Assembly: GCF_011752065.1 (NCBI RefSeq)
Contig: NZ_JAAIJY010000009.1
Span: 1-64,000, forward strand
DNA length: 64,000 nt
From: Actinomyces sp. ZJ308
GTDB taxonomy: Bacteria; Actinomycetota; Actinomycetes; Actinomycetales; Actinomycetaceae
Direction: 5' to 3'
In this document: positions 34,397-45,799 of the stretch, piece by piece
Layout: the number at the start of each line of letters is the position of its first letter
Numbering within the stretch: the stretch's first letter is position 1
The notes under the pieces: model-generated
What the model saw: only the letters and a program-made list of their open reading frames with translations
Database searches by the model: none
What the model was told of the DNA's origin: nothing
Program-made: the position numbers and the translations under genes

Positions 34397-36170
34397 GGAT
34401 GCTCTCCTTGCGGGGTGATGGTGCGGTCCGGGGGCGACCGGCTATCCCGGGGCGGTCAGGGTGCTCGCCCGTGAGGCGGGCGAGGACCTCGACGACGTCG
34501 GCGGCGCCCTCGATGGCCGATGACGTGGTGGTGCGGGTGAAGGCCAGGGGGTCGGTCAGGGGCAGGCGGCGCTGGTCCTTCTCACCGGTCTCCAGGACCA
34601 TGGAGTGCCAGCCGGCGGCGACGACCTGGCCGGGGAAGGCTCCCACGAGCCTGCCGCGCAGCCAGGCCCGCGTGGTGGCGGGAGGCTCGCCGAGGGCCGC
34701 CGCAACCGCCTGGTCGTCGAGCCCGCCTCTCGCCGCGGCACCGGCCGGCACCCGCTCGGCCAGGCCGCGCCCTGCCGGGGACAGCTCGGACCAGGCCAGG
34801 TCGACGGCGCGCAGGACGTCACGTCCGCGTTCACCGGGGTGGCGGCGGGCGGTGGCGTCCAGGAGCTGCTTCTTGGCGACCCACTCCAGGTGCCCGGCGG
34901 GTCCTCCTGACTCTCCGCTCTCGCCGCCTGCGGCGCGCAGGGTCTCGAGCTCGCGCAGGGAGGCCTCCCAGAGGGCGAGGATCGCGCCGGTCTCGGCTCC
35001 GTCGGTGTCGCGGCCGTCGGCCAGGGCGAGCAGATCCGGGTGGAGCGGATCGCCCGCCGGCGCCGGCGCGCGGCGCCCCTGGTCCCCCAGGTGGGTGCGC
35101 ACCGCATCGAGGTAGTGCTCCAGGATCTCCAGGGCGCTCATGCGCCGCCCGTCGGAGAGTTGGAGCGCTCCTTCCAGGCGGGTGTCGCGGGAGACGTCCC
35201 GGGCCTGGGCGACCGGGTCGGCCAGGCGCAGGCGGCGCCAGGTGTCGGGGACGCCGTCGGCCAGGACCTGGAGGACCAGGGAGGTCATGCCGAGCTTGAG
35301 CCAGGTCATGGTGTCGAAGCAGTTGGCGTCCCCGGCCACCAGGTGGAGGCGCCGCCAGCGCTCGGGGTCGGCGTGGGGCTCGTCGCGGGTGTTGACCAGG
35401 GGGCGGTCCACCGTGGTGCCCAGGCCCACGATCTTCTCCAGGTAGTCGGCCCTCTGGCTGATCTGGAAGTCGGCGTTCTGGGCGACGGCGCCGGTGCCGA
35501 CGCGCCCGGAGCCCACCAGGAGCGGGCGGGCCACGAGCAGGGGCACGAGAGCCCCGACGAGGTCGTCGAAGTCGAGGGACCGGGGCACGAGGTAGTTCTC
35601 GTGCGTGCCGTAGGTGGCTCCCTTGCCGTCGACGTTGTTCTTGAACAGCCGGGCCGCCACGCCGCGGCGGCGCAGCAGGTCCGCTCCCCTGGCCACCAGG
35701 AGGTCCCCGGCCCGGTCTGCCAGCACGGCCTGCGCGGCCCCGGTGCACTCGGGGATCGCGTACTCGGGGTGCCCGTGGTCCACGTAAAGGCGCCCACCGG
35801 CGGGCAGGCAGGTGGCGGTGCCGCGCTGCCAGGCCTCCTCCTGAGCGGTCAGGCGCACTACGGCGGTGGTGCGCAGGCGCCCGGGGACGGGCCCCTCGAG
35901 GGAGCCGGCTCCGGGGACGTCGGTGAGCATGGAGGGGTCGACCGCCGAGCGGTCCACCTCGAAGCCGCGGGCGTCTCGCAGGGGGTACTCACCCGAGTAG
36001 TCCCAGCGCACGCCGTCGCTGCGCCCCTGCTCGCGCTCGGCCTCCAGGCAGGCGGCCACGACGTCCTCGGGCTCGGCGCCGAGGATCCCGTACTCGGTCT
36101 CCAGTCCCATGACCGTCATCTCGCGGCCGGGGGCGCGCTGGGGAATCGTCGATGCCGCCGATGCAGTCAT
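34389..36170 (-). CDS. dop: Pup deamidase/depupylase Dop
   Basis: 593 aa, somewhat longer than typical (about 500). It deamidates the Pup C-terminal Gln and removes Pup from substrates. GLETEYG (22-28) and YVDHGHPEYAIPEC mark the PafA/Dop fold. The segment WDYSGEYPLRDARGFEVD belongs to the Dop loop, absent from PafA. ATG 36170 has GGAGG 7 nt upstream. A GTG at 36176 overlapping the arc stop and a later ATG just before GLETEYG are alternatives. It lies between arc and pup in one operon. Confidence 0.95.
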   Translation of the reverse strand: MTASAASTIPQRAPGREMTVMGLETEYGILGAEPEDVVAACLEAEREQGRSDGVRWDYSGEYPLRDARGFEVDRSAVDPSMLTDVPGAGSLEGPVPGRLRTTAVVRLTAQEEAWQRGTATCLPAGGRLYVDHGHPEYAIPECTGAAQAVLADRAGDLLVARGADLLRRRGVAARLFKNNVDGKGATYGTHENYLVPRSLDFDDLVGALVPLLVARPLLVGSGRVGTGAVAQNADFQISQRADYLEKIVGLGTTVDRPLVNTRDEPHADPERWRRLHLVAGDANCFDTMTWLKLGMTSLVLQVLADGVPDTWRRLRLADPVAQARDVSRDTRLEGALQLSDGRRMSALEILEHYLDAVRTHLGDQGRRAPAPAGDPLHPDLLALADGRDTDGAETGAILALWEASLRELETLRAAGGESGESGGPAGHLEWVAKKQLLDATARRHPGERGRDVLRAVDLAWSELSPAGRGLAERVPAGAAARGGLDDQAVAAALGEPPATTRAWLRGRLVGAFPGQVVAAGWHSMVLETGEKDQRRLPLTDPLAFTRTTTSSAIEGAADVVEVLARLTGEHPDRPGIAGRPRTAPSPRKESIHE

Positions 36171-36172
36171 TC

Positions 36173-37783
36173 TCACTCCTCCCGGGAGCGCTGGAGCACG
36201 GCCATGGAGACGACCGGGGCCCCGCGCCGCCCGCTGACGCGGGCCCAGTCGTCGGGGTGGACGGTGGCGGGCAGGCCCTCGTTCTCGACGATCTCCTCGA
36301 TGACGGCGCGGTGCAGGTGCTCAGTCGTCAGGCCGCGCCGCCCACTGGTGACCAGGTCCTTGACCGCCGCCTTCTTGGCCCGGTCGACGATGTTGGCGAG
36401 CATGGCGCCGCTGACGAGGTCGGCGACGTGGAGGATCTCGACCTGCCCGTCGGAGCGGGTGAGCTCGACCATCTCGGTGGCGCGACGGCGGGTGTAGAGG
36501 GCCTCGACCACCTGGCCGATGAGGGCATCCACCGCCCCCTGCGCTCCGCCGTGGGCGTCCAGGAGCTCCTCGCTGATCGGGAGGTCGGGCGTCAGGTAGG
36601 TCGCCAGGATCTCACCGGCCCCGCGCCTGTCCGGCCGGCCGATGCGGATCTTGACGTCGAGGCGGCCCGGCCGCAGGATCGCCGGGTCGATCATGTCCTC
36701 GCGGTTGGTGGCCCCGATGACCACGACGTTGTCCAGCTCGTCGACGCCGTCGATCTCGGCGAGCATCTGCGGGACCACGGTGGTCTCCACGTCCGAGGAC
36801 CGTCCGGACCCGCGGGTGCGGAACAGGGAGTCCATCTCGTCGAAGAAGACGACGACGGGCACCCCGGTGGCCGCCTTCTCCCGGGCGCGGGCGAAGATGA
36901 CGCGGATGCGCCGCTCGGTCTCGCCGACGTACTTGTCCAGCAGCTGGGGCCCCTTGATGTTGAGGAAGTAGGCCTCGCCGCGCCCGCCCGCCCCCAGGGA
37001 GGCGGCGACGGCCTTGGCGATGAGGGTCTTGCCGCAGCCGGGCGGGCCGTAGAGCAGCACGCCGCGCGGCGGGGTGAGGCGATGCTCCCGGTAGAGGTCG
37101 GGGTGCAGGAACGGCAGCTCGACGGCGTCGCGGATGAGCTCGATCTGCTCCCCCAGTCCCCCGATGTCCTCGTACCCGACGTCGGGCACCTCCTCCAGGA
37201 CGAGCTCCTCGACCTCGGAGCGCACGACCGGGCGCAGCGCCATGCGCACGGACAGGTCGGCCACAAGCGCGTCGCCCACCCGGGGGCGGCGGTCGGTCAG
37301 AGTCTCCGAGAGGCTGAGGACCTGCTCCTCGTCGTGGCGGGCCAGGACCAGGACGGTGGCGTCGTCGTAGGTCTCCTTGACGGTGACGACCTCGCCGAAG
37401 CGCGGCGAGGGGCTGGTGGCGGTGATGACGAGGTGCTCGTTGAGGACGACGTCGTCGCCCGGATGCAGGGACGAGGCCACCACCGCGGGCCCCACGCCCA
37501 CCCGGTGGCGCCGCCCGGCGATGGAGACGTCGGCGGTGCGCGCGGTGGCGTCCACGGCCAGGACGGTGGCGTGCGCCAGGGGCGGGAGCTGGAGGGCCTT
37601 GACGTCCTCGTGCAGCGCGGCCAGCTCCTGGCGCGCCGCCCGCAGGGCGTTGGCCAGGTGGGTGTTCTTGCGGCTGAGCACGCCCGCCTGCTCGGCGAGC
37701 TCACGCAGACGGTCCGTGACGTCCGACGGCGTCCCTCCTGCCGGGTCCCTGTGCTCCATGTGCTCCACCGGCTCCTCGTCCAT
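36173..37783 (-). CDS. arc: AAA+ ATPase forming ring-shaped complexes (ARC/Mpa)
   Basis: 536 aa from ATG 37783 (GAGGAGG 6 nt upstream). It has an N-terminal coiled coil (about 18-60) that binds Pup, two OB-like domains, and an AAA domain with GPPGCGKT and VVVFFDEMDSL. In mycobacteria the homologue Mpa feeds pupylated proteins to the 20S proteasome through a C-terminal GQYL tail. Here the protein ends LQRSREE without that tail, and no prcA/prcB genes flank it. It may unfold substrates without a proteasome, as proposed for corynebacterial ARC. Confidence 0.95.
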   Translation of the reverse strand: MDEEPVEHMEHRDPAGGTPSDVTDRLRELAEQAGVLSRKNTHLANALRAARQELAALHEDVKALQLPPLAHATVLAVDATARTADVSIAGRRHRVGVGPAVVASSLHPGDDVVLNEHLVITATSPSPRFGEVVTVKETYDDATVLVLARHDEEQVLSLSETLTDRRPRVGDALVADLSVRMALRPVVRSEVEELVLEEVPDVGYEDIGGLGEQIELIRDAVELPFLHPDLYREHRLTPPRGVLLYGPPGCGKTLIAKAVAASLGAGGRGEAYFLNIKGPQLLDKYVGETERRIRVIFARAREKAATGVPVVVFFDEMDSLFRTRGSGRSSDVETTVVPQMLAEIDGVDELDNVVVIGATNREDMIDPAILRPGRLDVKIRIGRPDRRGAGEILATYLTPDLPISEELLDAHGGAQGAVDALIGQVVEALYTRRRATEMVELTRSDGQVEILHVADLVSGAMLANIVDRAKKAAVKDLVTSGRRGLTTEHLHRAVIEEIVENEGLPATVHPDDWARVSGRRGAPVVSMAVLQRSREE

Positions 37784-37848
37784 GCGCATCCTCCTCGACT
37801 CCGGTTCACCTCCGGCCGGCACCGGTGCGGGTCCTCCTCGACCCCTAC

Positions 37849-37864
37849 TGGTACAAGCGTACCA
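37849..37864. promoter_or_regulatory. Inverted repeat upstream of arc
   Basis: TGGTAC (37849-37854) and GTACCA (37859-37864) form a perfect dyad with a 4-nt spacer, 66 nt before the arc ATG. It could be an operator; the regulator is not recognisable. Confidence 0.35.
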
Positions 37865-37941
37865 ATCCGTTCTCGTTTCGTAACCCGGATTCACGCCTGT
37901 GACACAGGAGGGCGCCGACGGCATTCGCGACAGCATCTGCA

Positions 37942-37989
37942 ACGACATCTACAACAACATCTACGAGGACGTCCACGACGACGTCCACG
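37942..37989. repeat. Four imperfect tandem 12-mers between arc and valS
   Basis: Four consecutive 12-nt units of the form A(C/G)(G/A)AC(A/G)TC(T/C)AC(A/G) run from 37942 to 37989. A more degenerate unit may precede them. They lie in the divergent intergenic region, 57 nt before the valS start. Confidence 0.55.
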
Positions 37990-38045
37990 GACCTCACACC
38001 GGGCCGTGTCGAGGCCCGCGGCCGCGCCGTGACAGAATCAGCCCC

Positions 38046-40874
38046 ATGTCTGAGACCCCCACGAGCCACGCCTCTGCCCAGTCATCGTCCAGCCGTCTGC
38101 TGCCCCCCGAGCCGCACAGCCCGCGGGTGCCTGCCAAGGTGTCGACCGACGGCCTGGAGACCGCCTGGGGCGAGCGCTGGGAGGCCGAGGGGACCTACGC
38201 CTTCGACCGCAGCGCCGAGCGCGCGGAGGTCTTCTCCATCGACACCCCGCCGCCGACGGTCTCCGGCTCCCTGCACGTGGGGCACGTCTTCTCCTACACC
38301 CACACCGACACCGTGGCCCGCTTCCAGCGCATGCGCGGCAAGGCGGTGTTCTACCCCATGGGCTGGGACGACAACGGCCTGCCCACCGAGCGCCGAGTCC
38401 AGAACTACTTCGGGGTGCGCTGCGACCCCTCCCTTCCCTACGACCCGGACTTCACCCCGCCGCACACCGGCGGCGAGGGCAAGTCGATCAAGGCCCGCGA
38501 CCAGGTTCCGGTCTCGCGTCGCAACTTCGTCGAGCTGTGCGAGCGGCTCACGGTCGAGGACGAGAAGCAGTTCGAGGCGCTGTGGCGCCGCCTGGGCCTG
38601 AGCGTGGACTGGTCGCACACCTACCAGACGATCGGTGAGCGGGCCCGCAAGGTGGCACAGACCGCCTTCCTGCACAACCTCGAGCGAGGCGAGGCCTACC
38701 AGGCGGCGGCCCCCGGCCTGTGGGACGTCACCTTCCAGACAGCGGTGGCCCAGGCCGAGCTGGAGTCGCGCGAGTACCCCGGCTTCTACCACCGCCTGGC
38801 CTTCCACATCGTGGATGAGGCCGCCGCCGCGAAGGCCGAGGCCGCCGGCGCCCCGGTGGAGAACGGCGTCGACGTGTGCATCGAGACCACCCGCCCCGAG
38901 CTGCTGGCCGCCTGCGTGGCCCTGGTGGCCCACCCCGATGACGAGCGCTACCAGCCCCTGTTCGGCACCACGGTCTCCTCCCCCGTCTTCGGCGTCGAGG
39001 TTCCGGTCCTGGCGCACCCGGCCGCGGAGAAGGACAAGGGCGCCGGCATCGCCATGTGCTGCACCTTCGGCGACACCACCGACATCGACTGGTGGCGCGA
39101 CCTGCAGCTGCCGCTGCGCGCGATCCTGCGCAAGGACGGCCGCATCGAGACCGAGACGCCCGAGTGGATCACCTCCGAGGCCGGCCGCGAGATGTACGCG
39201 GCCATGGCCGGCAAGACCGCCTTCTCCGCCCGCGAGGCCCTGGTGGCCCGCCTGGCGCAGACCGGCGAGATGCGCGGCGAGCCGACCAAGACGGTGCGTC
39301 AGACGAACTTCTTCGAGAAGGGCGACAAGCCCCTGGAGATCGTCACCTCCCGCCAGTGGTACATCCGCAACGGCGGCAAGGAGTGGATCAACCCGGCCTC
39401 CGGCACCGACCTGCGCCACGAGCTGCTGGAGCGCGGCCGCCAGCTGGACTTCCACCCCGACTTCATGCGCGTGCGCTACGAGAACTGGGTGCGGGGCCTC
39501 AACAACGACTGGCTGGTCTCGCGTCAGCGCTTCTTCGGCGTCCCCTTCCCGCTGTGGTACAAGGTCGGGGCCGACGGCGAGGTCGATTACGACGCGGTCC
39601 TGACCCCGGCCGAGTCCGAGCTGCCGGTGGACCCCTCCTCCGACGTCCCGGCCGGCTACGCCGAGGACCAGCGCGGTGAGCCCGGCGGCTTCGTCGGCGA
39701 GCTCGACATCATGGACACCTGGGCCACATCCTCCCTCTCTCCCCAGCTGGCCTCGGGCTGGCTGACCGATGAGGACCTCTTCGGCCGGGTCTACCCGATG
39801 GACCTGCGCCCCCAGGGCCAGGACATCATCCGCACCTGGCTGTTCACCTCGGTGGTGCGCGCCGACCTGGAGTTCGCGGCGCTGCCGTGGACGAATGCCG
39901 GCCTGTCGGGCTGGATCCTGGACTCCGACCACAAGAAGATGTCCAAGTCGAAGGGCAACGTCGTCACCCCCATGGGGCTGCTGGAGCAGTACGGCTCCGA
40001 CGCCGTGCGCTACTGGGCCAGCTCGGCCCGCCTGGGCCTGGACGCGGCCTTCGAGGAGACCCAGATCAAGATCGGTCGGCGCCTGGCCATCAAGGTGCTC
40101 AACGCCTCCAAGTTCGCCCTGTCCATGGGGATCCCGTGGGATGCCGACGAGGCCACCGTGGCCGCGGCGCCCGCGCCCTGCCTGGACGCCTCGGTGGTCA
40201 GCGAGCCGATCGACCGCGCGGTCCTGGCCGCGCTGGCCGACGTCGTCGATGTCGCCACGGCCGCCTTCGAGGAGTTCGGGCACGCCCGCGCCCTGGAGGT
40301 CACCGAGTCCTTCTTCTGGACCTTCTGCGACGACTACATCGAGCTGGTCAAGGACCGGGCCAACGACTTCGACGGCTCCCACGACGCAGCGGCCGTGCGC
40401 TCGGCGCGGGCGACGCTGGCGATCGCGGTGGACACCTTCGTGCGCCTGCTGGCCCCCTTCCTGCCCTTCGCCACCGAGGAGGTGTGGAGCTGGTACCGCA
40501 CCGGCTCGGTGCACCGGGCCGCCTGGCCGCAGTCCACCGGCCTGCGTGAGGCCGCCGCCGGGGCCGACGCCGAGCTGGTCGCCCGAGCCGGAACCGCCCT
40601 GGCCGCGCTGCGCAAGGTGAAGTCGGAGGCCAAGACGAGCCAGAAGACGCCGATCCTCTCGGTGACGCTGGCCGTTGCCGCCGACCGCCCCGAGTACGCC
40701 GAGGCCGTCGAAGCGGTGCGCGCGGACCTGACCGAGGCCGCGAAGGTCACCGGTCCCTTCACCGTGGAGCAGGCCGCCCAGGCCGCGGACGCCGACGCCG
40801 AGGGAGCGGCGCCGGTGAGCGTCACCGCCGCCGAGCTCGGCGAGGCCCCGGCCAAGCCGGCCAGGAAGAAGTGA
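38046..40874 (+). CDS. valS: Valine-tRNA ligase
   Basis: 942 aa class I synthetase. It has the HIGH-type signature HVGH at 77-80, KMSKS at 631-635, an editing (CP1) domain between them, and an anticodon-binding C-terminal half. The upstream open frame to 37899 only contains the tandem 12-mer repeat region, so the ATG at 38046 (MSETPTSHAS) was chosen although its ribosome site is weak. It ends in an Ala/Pro/Lys tail. The gene is monocistronic and stops 33 nt before the large bidirectional terminator. Confidence 0.95.
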   Translation: MSETPTSHASAQSSSSRLLPPEPHSPRVPAKVSTDGLETAWGERWEAEGTYAFDRSAERAEVFSIDTPPPTVSGSLHVGHVFSYTHTDTVARFQRMRGKAVFYPMGWDDNGLPTERRVQNYFGVRCDPSLPYDPDFTPPHTGGEGKSIKARDQVPVSRRNFVELCERLTVEDEKQFEALWRRLGLSVDWSHTYQTIGERARKVAQTAFLHNLERGEAYQAAAPGLWDVTFQTAVAQAELESREYPGFYHRLAFHIVDEAAAAKAEAAGAPVENGVDVCIETTRPELLAACVALVAHPDDERYQPLFGTTVSSPVFGVEVPVLAHPAAEKDKGAGIAMCCTFGDTTDIDWWRDLQLPLRAILRKDGRIETETPEWITSEAGREMYAAMAGKTAFSAREALVARLAQTGEMRGEPTKTVRQTNFFEKGDKPLEIVTSRQWYIRNGGKEWINPASGTDLRHELLERGRQLDFHPDFMRVRYENWVRGLNNDWLVSRQRFFGVPFPLWYKVGADGEVDYDAVLTPAESELPVDPSSDVPAGYAEDQRGEPGGFVGELDIMDTWATSSLSPQLASGWLTDEDLFGRVYPMDLRPQGQDIIRTWLFTSVVRADLEFAALPWTNAGLSGWILDSDHKKMSKSKGNVVTPMGLLEQYGSDAVRYWASSARLGLDAAFEETQIKIGRRLAIKVLNASKFALSMGIPWDADEATVAAAPAPCLDASVVSEPIDRAVLAALADVVDVATAAFEEFGHARALEVTESFFWTFCDDYIELVKDRANDFDGSHDAAAVRSARATLAIAVDTFVRLLAPFLPFATEEVWSWYRTGSVHRAAWPQSTGLREAAAGADAELVARAGTALAALRKVKSEAKTSQKTPILSVTLAVAADRPEYAEAVEAVRADLTEAAKVTGPFTVEQAAQAADADAEGAAPVSVTAAELGEAPAKPARKK

Positions 40875-40907
40875 ACCTCTAAGCACTCCGGCGACCGCAT
40901 CGGCTGT

Positions 40908-40969
40908 ATTTCAACAAAAAATTCATAGACGACACGGAGCCGTGTCGTCTATGAATTTTTTGTTGAAAT
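40908..40969. terminator. Bidirectional terminator, 30-bp perfect stem
   Basis: Arms 40908-40937 and 40940-40969 are perfect reverse complements around a 2-nt loop, with A/T-rich flanks giving U-runs on both strands. It sits between convergent valS (+) and the hypothetical gene at 40949-41887 (-). The last codons and the TAG stop of the latter lie inside the right arm. Confidence 0.85.
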
Positions 40970-41887
40970 CGAGGGGCTGACGACGGATCGCAGCGCTCGT
41001 AGGCGCAGGCCCAGGAGGATCCGGTACTCGATGAGGACGATGATGACGGCGGTCAGCAGCGCGGCGAGCACGTCGATCCGGCTCTGCACCACGCAGTCAT
41101 GGGAGAAGAAGAGGCTGAGCCTGGAGTCGAGCGAGGCGAGACGCTCCCCGTTGCAGCTCAGCGTGCCGTCCCTGTAGTCGTCCTGGATGCGGGCGTTGCC
41201 GACCGTGTACATCCAGACGAGGCCCACCGCCAGTGCGAAGGTGCCGCCGAACGAGAACCATGACAGGGAACGAGGCGAGTGGGCTCGACCCCGCCAGGAC
41301 AGCACCATCCCGCCGACGGCGATGAAGGCGAACACGATGCTCACCCCCAGAGCCATGAGATCCGCGCGGTGCCGGATGTCATCGGGAGGACTGGGACGCG
41401 CCGGATCGACGACCTCATCGCTTACCACCGCGTACCCACGGGCGTCGTTCCCGGTGAGGACGAGGCTGTGACGGTCCGTCTCCACGCTGGTCGTGCCGGA
41501 ACCGTCTGCGTAGGTCTTGGACGTGGAGACCTCGGCTGTCACATGGACGCTGCCGTCATCCTGGAAGGTGGCCCTGATACGCCGGACCCTGCTCATCGCG
41601 GAGGTCACCGGGATGCCGTCCTGGGTCAGCTGCTCGCGCCCGTCACGAATGGTCTCCTCGGTCCGCATGGGTGGCGAGGCCCCGGTGGTGGCCTCGGTAT
41701 CGGTCCACTCGGCGTCCAGCACCGCCTGATGCTCCTTGACCGCCGCCAGGACGAGGTCGGAGTCGGGCTTGTCCCGCACCGCCTCCTGGATCCTGGGTAC
41801 CAGCCACGGGACGACGCTGAGGCCGACCACGGCCACGGTCAGGAGACCAATGAGAGTGTTGACAACACGGCCTGTGTTCGGCGCCAT
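40949..41887 (-). CDS. Hypothetical membrane protein
   Basis: 312 aa, not recognised. A hydrophobic segment at about 10-31 is followed by a soluble, probably extracytoplasmic, region of about 150 residues rich in Asp/Thr/Ser. Three further membrane segments follow at about 183-203, 213-233 and 268-290. Two cysteines (in LSCNG and SHDCV) lie in the last outside loop and could pair. The final codons fall inside the terminator stem. It stands alone between valS and the LacI regulator. Confidence 0.7.
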   Translation of the reverse strand: MAPNTGRVVNTLIGLLTVAVVGLSVVPWLVPRIQEAVRDKPDSDLVLAAVKEHQAVLDAEWTDTEATTGASPPMRTEETIRDGREQLTQDGIPVTSAMSRVRRIRATFQDDGSVHVTAEVSTSKTYADGSGTTSVETDRHSLVLTGNDARGYAVVSDEVVDPARPSPPDDIRHRADLMALGVSIVFAFIAVGGMVLSWRGRAHSPRSLSWFSFGGTFALAVGLVWMYTVGNARIQDDYRDGTLSCNGERLASLDSRLSLFFSHDCVVQSRIDVLAALLTAVIIVLIEYRILLGLRLRALRSVVSPSISTKNS

Positions 41888-41893
41888 GACACC

Positions 41894-42962
41894 TCACCCC
41901 TCAACGGCACCGGCTCGCCTCCGAGTCTGGCACACTGCGGGCCCAGCCGGGCCGTTCCGTCGCAGCCGCCGGTCCCGGCACCGAGCCGTGGAGCCGCGGT
42001 CGCTCAGCACCGCGGACATGAGCGTACGGTGCTCACCCGGATCGGGTTCGCCCCTCAGCCGAGCCAGCAGCGCGGAGCCCGCCGCGGCCCCCATCGCCTC
42101 ACGGTCCACGCTCATCTCACTGAAGGCCTCCCCCTGTCGTCCGCGGTACTCCGTGACCCCGAGGGTGAGCACCGACAGGTCGGCGGGAATGGACAGCCCG
42201 TGGGCCTTCGCCGCGCAGGCGAGCCCCACCAGGGCGGCCGGGTTGTTGGAGACGACGGCCGTGCGTCCGCCCAGGAGGCCATCAGCGCCCACGACGTCGC
42301 CGCCGGCCAGTGCCAGCTCCGGCACCTGGCGCACGAGGACATCCAGCCCGAGGTCGCCGGCCGCCCGCAGGAGCTCGCAGGCCTGATCCTGGCGCGCGTG
42401 GGAGTCGTCATGAGCCGTCTCCCGCATGAGCGCGACGACGCGCCGGTGCCCGAGCCCGGCCAGGTGCTCGACGGCGGCGCGCGCCATCTGCGCGAAGTCG
42501 GTGTCGATGCCCGGGGCCCCATCGCTGCGACCCGAGGAACCGATGAGGACGGTGGGGATCTTCTCCTGAAGGAGCATCTGCTCGCGCTCATCACCCTGGG
42601 CCACGTCCATGAGGACGACCCCGCCCAGGGATCCGGAGCGCACGAGCGAGCGCAGCTCGATCAGCGGCGCCGAGGACTTCATGGCCGGGATGACGACCTG
42701 GATCCCGCTGGGCTCCAGGGCCCGACGGACGCCGTCGACGTAGTCGAGGTCGTTGGCGTCGATGGTGGGGCGCTGGCGCCGGAACAGGACCCCCACGGTG
42801 CGCAGCACCGGCGAGGCCAGTGAGCGGGCGGCGGTGTTGGGGTGGTAGTCGAGGTCCCGCACGGCCCGCATGACCCGCTCCCGGGTGCTGGAGCGCGTCG
42901 AGCGCTGACCGGACAGGACGTAGGTGACGGTCGAGGGCGACACCCCGGCCGCTCTGGCCACG

Positions 42963-42982
<20 letters not shown>
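41894..42982 (-). CDS. LacI-family transcriptional regulator
   Basis: 362 aa from ATG 42982 (GGGGGA upstream). The helix-turn-helix opens the protein (RADVARAAGVSPSTVTYVLSG), followed by a hinge and a periplasmic-binding-protein-like effector domain. The gene overlaps the 3' end of the alpha-glucosidase gene by about 20 nt, so it is probably the local repressor of the glucosidase and sugar-transport genes upstream. Dyads before the binding-protein gene (48279-48344) are candidate operators. Confidence 0.9.
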
Positions 42983-44735
<1,753 letters not shown>

Positions 44736-44840
44736 GGGCGGGTGGTCCTGGTCGGGCCGCGGCGCTGCGGCGGGGTGTGAGCTACGGAACGGAGAATCAG
44801 AGGGGACGGTAGGCGATGAGCGGCGCGCCTCAGACGTTCC

Positions 44841-44875
44841 CCGCGGGGCGGCGGCGCGGCGCTGCCGCCCCGCGG
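44841..44875 (-). terminator. GC-rich hairpin after the sugar ABC operon
   Basis: Perfect 12-bp arms 44841-44852 and 44864-44875 with an 11-nt loop lie 60 nt beyond the stop of the second permease. There is no clear T-run, as is common in high-GC actinobacteria. Confidence 0.6.
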
Positions 44876-44935
44876 AGAGACGCTGAGATGTGCGTTGCGA
44901 ACCCTACAGCGAACCGGGTTCAGAAGGCCCTGGCA

Positions 44936-45799
44936 CTACTGCTTGAGGCCACCGGCGGCCAGTCCCGCCACGATGCGGCGCTGGAAGAAGAGCACCATGA
45001 GGACCAGCGGCAGCGTCATGATGACACCGGCGGCCATCTGGGAGCCGAAGGGCGTGTTGAACTGGGAGTCACCGGTGAACTTCGACAGCAGCACGGTGGC
45101 GGGCTGCATCGAGGGGTTGATGATCATCGTGACGGCCACGAGGAACTCGTTCCAGGCGCCGATGAAGATGATGATGGCGGTGGTGAAGATGCCCGGCGCG
45201 GCCAGCGGGAGGATGACCTTGCGGAAGGCCTGACCGGGAGTGCACCCATCGACCATGGCGGACTGCTCGAGCTCCTGGGGCATCTGCCGGAAGAAGCTCG
45301 TCAGGTTCCACACGGCCAGTGGCAGCGAGAAGGACAGGTCCGGGATGATCATCGCCTGGTAGGTGTCCGTCCAGCCCCAGGCGGCGAAGTTCTTCAGCAG
45401 CGGCACGATGATGGCCACGAGCGGGAACATCGAGGTGGCGATGATGAGGAGCATCAGCAGGCCCTTGCCGCGGAAGTCGAGGCGGGCCAGGGCATAGGCG
45501 GTGAAGGTGGCCACGGCCAGCGCCACGATCGTCACGACGATGGAGACGATGAGGGAGTTGATGAGGCCGTTGGCGAAGTCGTTCTTCGAGGAGAAGACCG
45601 CCTTGTAGTTCTCCAGCGAGGGGTTGCGGGGCCACCAGCTGTTCTCGAAGATCTCGCTGTCGGGGCGCAGCGAGGAGACCAGCATCCAGTAGAAGGGCGC
45701 CAGGCAGTAGATGACGATGAGGACGATACCGACGGTGGAGAAGACGCTTCCCCAGTCCCTCTTGGTCCTGTTGACCGGTGCGGCGGTGGAGGTGCTCAT
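44936..45799 (-). CDS. Carbohydrate ABC transporter permease (MalG type)
   Basis: 287 aa with six membrane segments and the EAA-loop consensus EQSAMVDGCTPGQAFRKVILP, which docks the ATPase. It belongs to the CUT1 family. Its start overlaps the stop of the MalF-type permease by 4 nt. No ATPase gene is nearby; as in many actinobacteria a shared MsiK-type ATPase elsewhere probably serves it. Confidence 0.93.
   Translation of the reverse strand: MSTSTAAPVNRTKRDWGSVFSTVGIVLIVIYCLAPFYWMLVSSLRPDSEIFENSWWPRNPSLENYKAVFSSKNDFANGLINSLIVSIVVTIVALAVATFTAYALARLDFRGKGLLMLLIIATSMFPLVAIIVPLLKNFAAWGWTDTYQAMIIPDLSFSLPLAVWNLTSFFRQMPQELEQSAMVDGCTPGQAFRKVILPLAAPGIFTTAIIIFIGAWNEFLVAVTMIINPSMQPATVLLSKFTGDSQFNTPFGSQMAAGVIMTLPLVLMVLFFQRRIVAGLAAGGLKQ

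Noticed and set aside
37899-38045. N-terminal extension of valS (49 extra residues)
   Set aside because: The extension only translates the tandem 12-mer repeats and has no homologue-like sequence; ATG 38046 gives the normal start.
38082-40886. 934-aa minus-strand open frame opposite valS
   Set aside because: Antisense shadow of a clear valyl-tRNA synthetase; no domain in the translation.
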